This document shows positions 25,730 to 32,392 of a DNA stretch of 64,000 nt, one piece after another. A model generated the notes under the pieces. The model was given only the letters and a program-made list of their open reading frames with translations, had not been told where the DNA came from and did not search any database. The DNA comes from an uncultured Bacilli bacterium (GTDB taxonomy: Bacteria > Bacillota_I > Bacilli_A > RF39 > UBA660): assembly GCA_910584165.1 (NCBI GenBank), contig CAJTZU010000004.1:108079-172078 (forward strand), in the 5' to 3' direction. Each line of letters begins with the position of its first letter. Within the stretch, counting starts at the first letter, position 1. Both the position numbers and the translations under genes were made by a program.

Positions 25730-26594
25730 TTTTCTTCACCTGATATACAGTTTCTTTATATAAGAAACCTTTTCCTGTATTTTCTATTAATTCCTCTATT
25801 TTTTTATTTATTTCTTCTTTATTATCATCATCTACCATTTGAAAATAAGATAAAACTTGTTTCAATTGTTCTAATGGGATTCTAAAACCACTTATGAAAG
25901 TGTACTCCATTTTATTATTCTTATATTCTAAATATTCATATAAAGCATTTAAAATAAAAGAAGAGTAAATTTCTGTGCCATTTTTTCTTTCTAAAATAGG
26001 ATATTCTTTCTCTTCTTTCCATATAGAAAATGTTCGAGAAGTAGTATCTATTCGAAAATGCTTTAAATAATTGTGAATGGCATGTCTTTTAGATACATAC
26101 ATTGGTAAATATCCAAAAACTTGAACAAAACACTTTACATTTGTCTCTTTTTTTATTTCTAAAATCTCTTCTTTAGTAATTTCATTGGATAAAAAGACTC
26201 CATTTATGCCATGCTCTTGCCAATAGCGAATAGTATACTGATTAGTTGCTAAATGCTCAGCACTCCAAACAAGTGGCAAGTCTAACATTAGTCTATGATG
26301 TATTTGATAAACTGCTACATCATAATAAAAAATTCCATCTACTTTTAATTTATTACATTCTACTAAAATTTCTTCTAGTTTCTTTAAATCTCCATTATGA
26401 AAATTTCTATTGAGTGATAAAAAAATTTCTTTTCCCTCACTTTTAACATCTTCTACAACTATTCTTAATTCATCTAAGGAAATTTCTGTAAAGTTGACAG
26501 AGAAATTTTCTATACCCAACAAAATAGCATCAGCAAAAGATAAAATCTCTTTTATATCTTTTTTATGAGCTGGCATTACTAAAATTTTTGTCAT
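25719..26594 (-). CDS. trhP1: U32-family tRNA hydroxylation protein TrhP1 (YrrN-like)
   Basis: A 291-residue shorter U32 relative. It keeps the TIM-barrel-like N-terminal half (KILVMPAHKKDIKEILSFADAI, VFLSNEITKEEILEIKKETNV) but has no cluster of cysteines after YLPMYVSKRHAI, as expected for the YrrN-type partner that does not bind the iron-sulfur cluster. It overlaps the YrrO-like gene, so the two are co-translated and probably form a complex. AGGAGGTTTCT precedes the ATG. Function is inferred from the pair arrangement. Confidence 0.8.
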   Translation of the reverse strand: MTKILVMPAHKKDIKEILSFADAILLGIENFSVNFTEISLDELRIVVEDVKSEGKEIFLSLNRNFHNGDLKKLEEILVECNKLKVDGIFYYDVAVYQIHHRLMLDLPLVWSAEHLATNQYTIRYWQEHGINGVFLSNEITKEEILEIKKETNVKCFVQVFGYLPMYVSKRHAIHNYLKHFRIDTTSRTFSIWKEEKEYPILERKNGTEIYSSFILNALYEYLEYKNNKMEYTFISGFRIPLEQLKQVLSYFQMVDDDNKEEINKKIEELIENTGKGFLYKETVYQVKKNEK

Positions 26595-26612
26595 AGAAAC
26601 CTCCTAAATAAT

Positions 26613-26641
26613 AAAAAAAGACGTCTCCTTCTGAAGACGCC
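26613..26641 (-). terminator. Rho-independent terminator of WXG pair 3
   Basis: GC-rich seven-pair stem (26635-26641 with 26620-26626), eight-base loop and seven T on the minus strand. Confidence 0.82.
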
Positions 26642-26675
26642 ATCATCTTATCATAAAATATATTTCTTTGTCAAA

Positions 26676-27083
26676 TTAAGAAATTTCATCAATATTAACA
26701 GAATTTCCTGTATTTGCAAATTTTTCTTTCTTATACCAATCAGGTAATTCAAATGTTTTTGGATCACTATTAATAATAGCCGTTAGTGTGCCTGATATTT
26801 TATTTTCTGATGCCTCAACTTCTTCTATTGCTTGCTCTGCATAATTTTTAAAACTTTGACAAGTTCTTCTTACATCTTCTGGCAAACCACCAATTTTATC
26901 CAACGTGTCAATAACAGCCCTTAAAGTGCTTCCAGCAAATCCAGCATCCTGCATTCTAGCAAAAGTACTCTTAATATGATTTAATGAATTATAAATTTTT
27001 TCTCCATTTGAATTAATAGATTGAGATAACTCACGCAATTCTTGATAATTCATTGCCGTTACATTAAAATTAGCTGAATTCAT
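26676..27083 (-). CDS. WXG100-like partner protein (FAGSTL type), pair 3
   Basis: A 135-residue helical protein without signal peptide. Its midpoint carries GFAGSTLRAVIDTLDKIGGLPE where WXG100 proteins have their turn, and its tail reads FKNYAEQAIEEVEASENK, then DPKTFELPDWYKKE. The same GFAGSTL and DP-TFE-P elements recur in the two paralogs at 27500 and 28292. It lies 11 bases after the short WXG100-like partner, like EsxA/EsxB-type pairs of type VII secretion. GTG inside GGTGATACTT is not the start; the ATG after it is. Helical-hairpin fold is inferred. Confidence 0.72.
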   Translation of the reverse strand: MNSANFNVTAMNYQELRELSQSINSNGEKIYNSLNHIKSTFARMQDAGFAGSTLRAVIDTLDKIGGLPEDVRRTCQSFKNYAEQAIEEVEASENKISGTLTAIINSDPKTFELPDWYKKEKFANTGNSVNIDEIS

Positions 27084-27094
27084 AAGTATCACCT

Positions 27095-27403
27095 TTACCC
27101 TTCCATACTAGAATACATTTGACCTGCTCTAGATTGCTCTTGTTCTTTCATTTTACTAGCATATTTCTCTAATTCACGAGTAACTTGGTTAATCCAATTT
27201 GCTGTACTATTTAACTGCGCTAATTTATCATTCATTCTAGCTTGGAATTGGATAGCATCTGCCCCCACCCAAAAGCCACTTTCAATTACTTGATTTAATT
27301 TTTGTTTAATTACTTCAATGGATTCATAAATTGCTTCTCTATCTGCATTACACTCTGCACATAGTTCTTTTATAGCATCGTAGCTTATAGCCATTCCATT
27401 CAT
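27095..27403 (-). CDS. WXG100-family protein, pair 3
   Basis: A 102-residue helical protein of WXG100 size. The central turn GFWVGADAIQFQARM carries W-x-G, followed by an amphipathic helix and the ending EQSRAGQMYSSMEG. WXG100 proteins are small helical hairpins usually exported by type VII (ESX) systems as dimers, which fits its adjacent partner. A longer start is rejected because AGGAG lies seven bases before the chosen ATG. Promoter at 27427-27455. No EssC-type ATPase is in the window. Confidence 0.78.
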   Translation of the reverse strand: MNGMAISYDAIKELCAECNADREAIYESIEVIKQKLNQVIESGFWVGADAIQFQARMNDKLAQLNSTANWINQVTRELEKYASKMKEQEQSRAGQMYSSMEG

Positions 27404-27426
27404 ACTATCGCTCCTATCATAGTTTG

Positions 27427-27455
27427 ATTGTATCAAATTATAGAAAAAATAGCAA
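27427..27455 (-). promoter_or_regulatory. Promoter of WXG pair 3
   Basis: Minus strand TTGCTA (27450-27455), 17-base spacer, TACAAT (27427-27432), shortly before AGGAG and the ATG. Confidence 0.5.
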
Positions 27456-27477
27456 GAAATGACCTGTCAAGGGATGT

Positions 27478-27499
27478 AAAAAAGAGTGATAAAACACTC
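27478..27499 (-). terminator. Rho-independent terminator of WXG pair 2
   Basis: Five-pair GAGTG/CACTC stem with six-base loop, then six T on the minus strand, just after the stop at 27500. Confidence 0.7.
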
Positions 27500-27877
27500 C
27501 TATATTTCATTCGCCCAATCTGGAAGTTCAAACGTAGTGGGATCTCCAGAAATAATTTCCGTAAGTTTAACAAGTACTTCAGACTCTGATGATTTTACTT
27601 CTTCCACTGCTACATGAGCAGTATTAGAAAATTTTTGACAATATTCTTGAATTTCATTAGGAATATAAGTCAATCTATCCATTGCTTCTAATACAGATTG
27701 CAAAGTACTTCCAGCAAATCCTGATTCCTCTATTTTATGAAATAATGAAACAATATTATTAATAGAATCATAAATAATTTGCCCATTTATTTCAATCGCT
27801 TGCGCTACTTGTTCTACATCACCATAATTCATACTAGAAATATTTAAATTTTTTGAATTCATAGACCAAAATGTCAT
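27500..27877 (-). CDS. WXG100-like partner protein (FAGSTL type), pair 2
   Basis: A 125-residue paralog of the proteins at 26676 and 28292, with ESGFAGSTLQSVLEAMDRLTYIP at its centre and DPTTFELPDW near the end. It begins one codon-scale gap after its WXG100 partner (stop and this ORF are ten bases apart after start correction). GTAGGTGGATAGT precedes the chosen ATG; an upstream GTG lies inside that site. The N-terminal residues MTFWSMNSKNLNI differ among copies, while the middle and tail are conserved. Confidence 0.72.
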   Translation of the reverse strand: MTFWSMNSKNLNISSMNYGDVEQVAQAIEINGQIIYDSINNIVSLFHKIEESGFAGSTLQSVLEAMDRLTYIPNEIQEYCQKFSNTAHVAVEEVKSSESEVLVKLTEIISGDPTTFELPDWANEI

Positions 27878-27886
27878 ACTATCCAC

Positions 27887-28201
27887 CTACATTTCTACAC
27901 TAGAGCTTATTTTTTGTGCTCTAGCATTTTCTTGCTCTTTTAATTGCTCTGCATAATTTTTTAATTCCCAAGTAATAGCATTAATCCATTTCATAACACT
28001 ATATGTTTCTGCAAGTCTTTGAGTCATAGCCTCACGAAATTCATCAGCATCTGCACCTCTCCACATATTTGATTGGACAGTAGCCCAATGAATTTCATTT
28101 CTAATTTTATCAATAGCTTCATATACCTTTTGTCTTTCGACATCTGATTTATTAAATAATTCTTGAATTACTTCATAATCTATAGACATTTCATTTGTCA
28201 T
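27887..28201 (-). CDS. WXG100-family protein, pair 2
   Basis: A 104-residue helical protein with the turn NMWRGADADEFREAM giving W-x-G, and the ending EQENARAQKISSSVEM shared with its paralogs. AGGAGTGATACT precedes the ATG, and a good promoter sits at 28225-28253. It is the first gene of pair 2. As for the other copies, secretion is inferred from family membership and not shown by any signal in the sequence. Confidence 0.78.
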   Translation of the reverse strand: MTNEMSIDYEVIQELFNKSDVERQKVYEAIDKIRNEIHWATVQSNMWRGADADEFREAMTQRLAETYSVMKWINAITWELKNYAEQLKEQENARAQKISSSVEM

Positions 28202-28224
28202 AGTATCACTCCTATTCTTTAATC

Positions 28225-28253
28225 ATTATAACAAGAAAAGCTTTAAAATACAA
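28225..28253 (-). promoter_or_regulatory. Sigma-A promoter of WXG pair 2
   Basis: Minus strand TTGTAT (28248-28253), 17-base spacer, TATAAT (28225-28230). Confidence 0.75.
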
Positions 28254-28260
28254 GCAACGA

Positions 28261-28286
28261 AAAAAGCATCCATAAAGAATGCTTTC
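28261..28286 (-). terminator. Rho-independent terminator of WXG pair 1
   Basis: Seven-pair stem AAAGCAT/ATGCTTT with nine-base loop and a T run on the minus strand, just after the stop at 28292. Confidence 0.75.
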
Positions 28287-28291
28287 AACTT

Positions 28292-28666
28292 TTAAGCTTG
28301 TTGATCTGTTGAAATATTGAATTCTGCTGGAATTTCAAAACTCATAGGATCTAAATTTAACATCTCTGTAAGTTTTGCTTCATTTTCCATTTCAGATTGT
28401 TTAACTTCTTCTAAACTAGTTTTAATTGCATTTTGTGCACTATTAGCTCTTGTCCAAATAGTTTCACGAACCTTTAAAACTGGGTTTAAAGCTTCATTAA
28501 CAGCTTTCAATGTACTACCTGCAAAAGAACTCGAATCAGAAAGACGACGGAATTCATTATGAATAGCGCCTAATGATTGATCTATTTCATTAGCAAGTTC
28601 TGATATTTTATTTCCGAAGCTTTCCATTGCTTCATAATTCATTTTTGTAATTTCTATTTTAGCCAT
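28292..28666 (-). CDS. WXG100-like partner protein (FAGSTL type), pair 1
   Basis: A 124-residue helical protein with SSFAGSTLKAVNEALNPVLKV at its centre and DPMSFEIPAEF near the end, paralogous to the proteins at 26676 and 27500. AGGAGGAATAAGTT precedes the ATG. It follows its WXG100 partner by 12 bases. The replacement of W-x-G by F-A-G in this partner class is constant in all three pairs. Confidence 0.72.
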   Translation of the reverse strand: MAKIEITKMNYEAMESFGNKISELANEIDQSLGAIHNEFRRLSDSSSFAGSTLKAVNEALNPVLKVRETIWTRANSAQNAIKTSLEEVKQSEMENEAKLTEMLNLDPMSFEIPAEFNISTDQQA

Positions 28667-28678
28667 AACTTATTCCTC

Positions 28679-28987
28679 CTATTCTATCTCAGTACTGATT
28701 TTAGCAGCTCTAGCTTCTGCATTTGCAAGAACCTTTTGAACGTAAGCTTCCATTTCAGCAGTTACTTGTTCTAACCATCTAGCAGTACTCCAAGCTTTTC
28801 CTAAATCTTTCATCATATACACTTTAAAACTTGTAGCATCATCACCAACCCAATATCCACCATCGATAGTAGTTGCGATTTGTGCTTTCATTTCGTTTAT
28901 AGCACTATAAACTCTTTCTGTTTTTTCTTTAGTAAGATTTACTAATGCTTGAACCTCATCTAAAGAGACTTTCATTTCTTCTGTCAT
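28679..28987 (-). CDS. WXG100-family protein, pair 1
   Basis: A 102-residue helical protein with GGYWVGDDATSFKVYM as its W-x-G turn and the ending ANAEARAAKISTEIE. GGAAGGAATGAATTT precedes the chosen ATG; an ATG seven codons upstream is less well placed. A possible promoter (TTGCTT, 17, TAAAAT; 29020-29048) overlaps the terminator of the upstream gene. First gene of pair 1. Confidence 0.78.
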   Translation of the reverse strand: MTEEMKVSLDEVQALVNLTKEKTERVYSAINEMKAQIATTIDGGYWVGDDATSFKVYMMKDLGKAWSTARWLEQVTAEMEAYVQKVLANAEARAAKISTEIE

Positions 28988-29050
28988 AAATTCATTCCTT
29001 CCTATCATATTCTAGAATCATTTTAGCATAGCTATCGAAAAAAAGCAATT

Positions 29051-29075
29051 AAAAAAAGCAATATGTCATTGCCTT
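29051..29075 (-). terminator. Rho-independent terminator of gene at 29082
   Basis: Eight-pair stem with one G-T pair (29068-29075 with 29055-29062), five-base loop and seven T on the minus strand. Confidence 0.8.
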
Positions 29076-29081
29076 TACATT

Positions 29082-29540
29082 TTATGTTTTATCTACTAAG
29101 CCTCCAGCGGTATAAGGATCCTCCGAAGTATCACAATTCGAATTATAGAGAAAACAACTAATACACTTTGAAATTGTTCCTTTTTCAGAAGAATCAGCTG
29201 CCTTTGTAACAACAAATTGAACAATTCCTGCTATAAAAAACACAACTGCTGCTGTAATAAATTTCTTTATTAGTTTTCCTCTAGCCTTCATAATATCATC
29301 TTGTGAACCTGCTGTTGTTGCTTTAACCAAAGCAATAATACTGAAAATAATTAATATAATAGGAGTTGCTGTTATTAATAAAGTATAAGCTATACTAGTA
29401 AGCTGAGGAATTGGTTTTGGAATTCCTGTCGCATCTCCACACGCAACATATTCTGTTTTAGTAGCTTCTATTGCTTGTACAACTGGGCTAAATAAAAAAC
29501 CAGTAACAATTAGAAATAAAAAATTTGTTATTTTTTTCAT
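29082..29540 (-). CDS. VirB2-like membrane protein, isolated copy
   Basis: A 152-residue member of the family found at 54094-57288. It has a signal peptide (MKKITNFLFLIVTGFLFSPVVQA), an N-terminal CGDATGIPKPIP, a first membrane helix, the loop GSQDDIMKARGKLIKKFITAAVVFFI leading into a second helix, and a C-terminal CISCFLYNSNC. Two helices with a basic cytoplasmic loop is the layout of VirB2/TrbC pilins. It is a monocistronic gene between gerQ (divergent) and the WXG pairs, far from the main locus. GAGGATGATAAT precedes the ATG. Confidence 0.72.
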   Translation of the reverse strand: MKKITNFLFLIVTGFLFSPVVQAIEATKTEYVACGDATGIPKPIPQLTSIAYTLLITATPIILIIFSIIALVKATTAGSQDDIMKARGKLIKKFITAAVVFFIAGIVQFVVTKAADSSEKGTISKCISCFLYNSNCDTSEDPYTAGGLVDKT

Positions 29541-29624
29541 ATTATCATCCTCACACTATTTCTGAAGTTATTATATCATATTTCTATATTTTAGGAAATA
29601 TATTTTAAAAGAAAGGATGATTAT

Positions 29625-29930
29625 ATGAATAATAATTTAGGGAATTTATCTCCCTATCAAAATGTTCCACCTCTAAATGAACAATCTTATGTTGAAAATA
29701 TATTACGTTTAAACAGAGGAAAAAAAGTAGAAGTCTACATGTCTTTTGCGGATTCTTTAGAATGGAAAGATAGAATCTTTAAAGGGGTAATTGAACAATC
29801 AGGAAAAGATCATATTATATTAAGTGATCCTGCCACTGGTAATTGGTATTTACTACTTTTAATTTATGTAAATTACATTAAATTTGATGAACAAATTAAT
29901 ACGAGTGAAATCTTCTATCCTAATATATAA
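29625..29930 (+). CDS. gerQ: GerQ-family spore coat protein
   Basis: A 101-residue protein with the GerQ domain: SYVENILRLNRGKKVEVYMSF, DRIFKGVIEQSGKDHIILSD and LLLIYVNYIKFDEQI. In Bacillus GerQ is an inner-coat protein that anchors the cortex-lytic enzyme CwlJ and is crosslinked by transglutaminase. The Pro/Asn-rich N-terminal tail is shorter here. AAAGGATGATT precedes the ATG. Its presence suggests sporulation ancestry. Confidence 0.88.
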   Translation: MNNNLGNLSPYQNVPPLNEQSYVENILRLNRGKKVEVYMSFADSLEWKDRIFKGVIEQSGKDHIILSDPATGNWYLLLLIYVNYIKFDEQINTSEIFYPNI

Positions 29931-29934
29931 TCGG

Positions 29935-29963
29935 TTGTAAAAAAACACAGAATTTGCTATAAT
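29935..29963 (+). promoter_or_regulatory. Sigma-A promoter of lemA
   Basis: TTGTAA (29935-29940), 17-base spacer, TATAAT (29958-29963); the leader before GGTGAT is very short. Confidence 0.7.
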
Positions 29964-29978
29964 GATAATGGTGATAAT

Positions 29979-30509
29979 ATGGAAGTAATTATTATTTTCG
30001 CAATTCTATTTTTAGTAATTCTTTGCCTTTCACTTTTTTTCTTATTAAATTACAATCACTTCCAAGAATATATTATAAGAATTAATGAGGCAGAAGCAAA
30101 TATAGATTCCGTTTTACGAAAAAGATTCGACTTATTAAATAAATCAACAGACTTTATTCATGAAGTAACAGAAGAAGAACAAGCATTACCAACCGTTATT
30201 AACTTACGTTCTCAAAAGCTTTCCAATATTGAGCTAGATAAACAGCTATATCCTGCCATTGAAGAATTCCAGTCTTATGCGGATAAATACGAAAAACTAA
30301 AAGAAAATGAAGGATATGTAAAAACACAAATCAATTTAATGGAATCAGAATCAGAAATTGTTGCTTTAAGAAAGTATTATAATGACATTACAAAAGAATA
30401 TAATAAATTAGTAATCTCTTTTCCATCTCGTATTGTAGCCATTTTAAAAAAATATCAAAAGAAAGAGTTATACGAGGAAAGAAAAGAAAAGAAAAGAAAA
30501 GTATTTTAG
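29979..30509 (+). CDS. LemA-family protein
   Basis: A 176-residue protein with an N-terminal membrane helix (residues 3-23) and a helical domain bearing the LemA signature RINEAEANIDSVLRKRFDLLNK followed by AEYDKY-type helices and FPSRIVA. LemA proteins are membrane-anchored helical bundles of unclear function, often next to envelope or proteolysis genes. GGTGATAAT precedes the ATG. It shares a bidirectional terminator with the convergent divIC operon. Confidence 0.88.
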   Translation: MEVIIIFAILFLVILCLSLFFLLNYNHFQEYIIRINEAEANIDSVLRKRFDLLNKSTDFIHEVTEEEQALPTVINLRSQKLSNIELDKQLYPAIEEFQSYADKYEKLKENEGYVKTQINLMESESEIVALRKYYNDITKEYNKLVISFPSRIVAILKKYQKKELYEERKEKKRKVF

Positions 30510-30524
30510 AAGAATTAAAAGCAT

Positions 30525-30557
30525 AAAAAAGAGAAATCAAGCGGATTTCTTTTTTTT
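30525..30557. terminator. Bidirectional terminator between lemA and divIC
   Basis: Seven-pair stem AGAAATC/GATTTCT with a five-base loop, flanked by an A tract on the left and T tract on the right. Confidence 0.8.
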
Positions 30558-30965
30558 AGTACCCTTTATGATAATATATAGAAATACAATTCCTAAAGCG
30601 ATAAGAGAATAAGTAACCATTTTCCCATTCCATTCTAGCTTTTCTTCTTGGGTAGAAATATTTTCTTGTCTCTCATTAATTTTAATAATTAATTCTCCCT
30701 CTTTAGAATATAAGTAATTTTCACGAGCAAACTTTGCTAAATATTCTGGGTCATGCAATTTCGTAATTTCTGTTTTTAAATCATCTGCCATCTCCTGAAG
30801 TGCTAAATATTCCTCTTCTAGTTTTTTCTTTTGATGTTGTAACTGATAAAGATTGGTAGCATAAGAAAAAAGAGTTACGATAAAACAAGCTACAAAAAAG
30901 AAACAAACTGGTCCTAAAATAATAAGTCTGCCACGTGTAGTCATCTGTCTTTTTTTCTTTGCCAT
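30537..30965 (-). CDS. divIC: DivIC/FtsB-family division protein with extra C-terminal helix
   Basis: A septum-formation initiator: basic cytoplasmic N-terminus, membrane helix (about 13-36), coiled coil, then the family motif LHDPEYLAKFARENYLYSKEGELIIKI. DivIC partners FtsL and DivIB at the septum. Unusually there is a second predicted membrane helix near residues 118-136 and a basic tail, which classical DivIC lacks. It follows yabP and yabQ, as in Bacillus. GGTGATAGT precedes the ATG. Confidence 0.9.
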   Translation of the reverse strand: MAKKKRQMTTRGRLIILGPVCFFFVACFIVTLFSYATNLYQLQHQKKKLEEEYLALQEMADDLKTEITKLHDPEYLAKFARENYLYSKEGELIIKINERQENISTQEEKLEWNGKMVTYSLIALGIVFLYIIIKGTKKKKSA

Positions 30966-30988
30966 ACTATCACCTTACTACAATTCTA

Positions 30989-31264
30989 TCATTTTTTCTT
31001 TCTTCTTGCAATGACGTTACTAACTACAAATCCTAACATAATTAGAAATAAAGAATAAGGGTGTAAAATACCATCACTAATATATTCTAATCCAAAAAAA
31101 TAAAGCAATGTCAAAAGAAGGATAAAACTAAAGGTATTGATAATTCTAAAAAATACATTATGACAATAAATAGCTTTTTTTACTAATTGATAACCGAAGT
31201 AAAAAAAAACTCCAAAAGAAAAAGAAAAAAGAATAATTTTTATTTGTATAGATAAAGGAATCAT
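30989..31264 (-). CDS. yabQ: YabQ-like spore cortex protein
   Basis: A 91-residue protein with three hydrophobic segments and a basic tail (ARRKKK). Sequence similarity to YabQ is weak, but position decides: it overlaps yabP by four bases and is followed by divIC, the yabP-yabQ-divIC order of spore formers. In Bacillus YabQ is a membrane protein needed for cortex assembly. Confidence 0.72.
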   Translation of the reverse strand: MIPLSIQIKIILFSFSFGVFFYFGYQLVKKAIYCHNVFFRIINTFSFILLLTLLYFFGLEYISDGILHPYSLFLIMLGFVVSNVIARRKKK

Positions 31265-31542
31265 TTAAATAATTTTGCTAAAAAGGAATCATCTTTTTCT
31301 TTTTTAGTACCTTCTGTATAAGTTAAATTATCAAAATGACCTTTAATAGAAACATTTCCCTGATAAGTATCCAACTTAATAATTTCTAATTCTTTTCCTT
31401 TTATTAATAAATATCCCATTGTTGTTTCTAACAAAAATTCTTGTTCATCAAAATTTTCTATTTTCTTTACTCCACTAATAACAATATTTTTTCTTTCTGT
31501 AATCGTAATATTATGATTAAAAGATGCAATTTCCTTATCCAT
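31261..31542 (-). CDS. yabP: YabP-family sporulation protein
   Basis: A 93-residue protein with the YabP signature: HNITITERKNIVISGVKKIENFDEQEFLLET followed by GYLLIKGKELEIIKL and VSIKGHFDNLTY. YabP acts with YabQ in the sporulating mother cell, near cortex formation; YqfC is a relative. AGGAGGTATCT precedes the ATG. It heads the yabP-yabQ-divIC unit. Confidence 0.9.
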   Translation of the reverse strand: MDKEIASFNHNITITERKNIVISGVKKIENFDEQEFLLETTMGYLLIKGKELEIIKLDTYQGNVSIKGHFDNLTYTEGTKKEKDDSFLAKLFK

Positions 31543-31585
31543 AGATACCTCCTACTTATATATATGTACAAGTTATCAGGATATG

Positions 31586-31607
31586 AAAAAAAACCCTTTC
31601 GAGTTTT
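31586..31607 (-). terminator. Rho-independent terminator of spoVG
   Basis: Short stem AAACTC/GGGTTT with GAAA loop and a T run on the minus strand, overlapping the spoVG stop. Confidence 0.68.
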
Positions 31608-31869
31608 ATTCAGCTTCTTCTTTATTGTAAGCTTCAAATATAGCATCTTCAAACATTTTTCTTGTCTCTGAATTAATTGGATGCGCTATATCGTGATATT
31701 CACCTTCTGTATTTTTACGGCTTGGCATAGCGATAAATAAACCATCATTTCCTTCAATGATTCTGATATCACGTACTGCGAAGCAGTCATCTATCAATAC
31801 AGAAGCGATTCCTTTCATTCTAGATTCTTCTTTGTCAATTTTTTTGACATTTACAGATGTAATTTGCAT
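31606..31869 (-). CDS. spoVG: SpoVG RNA/DNA-binding regulator
   Basis: An 87-residue SpoVG: MQITSVNVKKIDKEESRMKG, ASVLIDDCFAVRDIRIIEGNDGLFIAMPSRK and DIAHPINSETRKMFEDAI. It is a nucleic-acid-binding regulator affecting septation, sporulation and virulence traits in Firmicutes. AAAGGGAGTGTGC precedes the ATG and a promoter lies at 31906-31934. Confidence 0.96.
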   Translation of the reverse strand: MQITSVNVKKIDKEESRMKGIASVLIDDCFAVRDIRIIEGNDGLFIAMPSRKNTEGEYHDIAHPINSETRKMFEDAIFEAYNKEEAE

Positions 31870-31905
31870 TTATGCACACTCCCTTTCGTCTAGTCTTACA
31901 ATCTA

Positions 31906-31934
31906 AGTATATAATATTTTTAAACTCAATGCAA
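31906..31934 (-). promoter_or_regulatory. Sigma-A promoter of spoVG
   Basis: Minus strand TTGCAT (31929-31934), 17-base spacer, TATACT (31906-31911). Confidence 0.7.
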
Positions 31935-31953
31935 TAGTTTTTATCATTTTCTT

Positions 31954-32391
31954 TTAAGCATATTTATTTTGCTGTCTCATTTCTCTTTCCATATCTCTTT
32001 TTTTAATTGCTTCCCTCTTATCATAATTTTTCTTACCACGAGCTATTCCAATTAATACTTTGGCATGATTTTTTACAAAATATACTTTGATAGGAACTAA
32101 AGTATATCCTTCTTGATTAATCTTATCTCTTATTTTCAATATTTCTTTCTTATGTAATAATAATTTTCTAGTACGAGTTTCCTCATGATTAAAAATATTT
32201 CCATTTTCATAAGCACTAATATGCATATTTAATAGATATACCTCATTATTTTTTAAAATAGCATAACTATCTTTTAACTGTGCTTTACCATTTCTAATAG
32301 ACTTAATTTCTGTTCCTTTTAACACAATTCCAGCTTCTACTGTCTCCTCTATATCATAGTCATATCGAGCTTTTTTATTTGTAATCTCCAT
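31954..32391 (-). CDS. smpB: SsrA-binding protein SmpB
   Basis: SmpB binds tmRNA for ribosome rescue. The 145 residues carry NKKARYDYDIEETVEAGIVLKGTEIKSIRNGKAQLKDSY, the HEETRTRKLLLHKKEI segment, LVPIKVYFVKNHAKVLIGIARGKKNYDKR and the basic C-terminal tail. It follows rnr and capA-like genes; rnr-smpB is a common Bacilli pairing. AGGGAGGTATAAC precedes the ATG. The tmRNA gene itself is not in the window. Confidence 0.97.
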   Translation of the reverse strand: MEITNKKARYDYDIEETVEAGIVLKGTEIKSIRNGKAQLKDSYAILKNNEVYLLNMHISAYENGNIFNHEETRTRKLLLHKKEILKIRDKINQEGYTLVPIKVYFVKNHAKVLIGIARGKKNYDKREAIKKRDMEREMRQQNKYA

Positions 32392-32392
32392 G

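Noticed and set aside
24530..26594. Peptidase activity for the U32 pair
   Set aside because: The U32 label is historical; the Cys cluster and gene pairing fit tRNA wobble hydroxylation better than proteolysis.
26676..29008. Complete type VII secretion system
   Set aside because: Only WXG100-like pairs are present; no EssC/EccC-type ATPase or EsaA/EssB-type membrane proteins are in the window.
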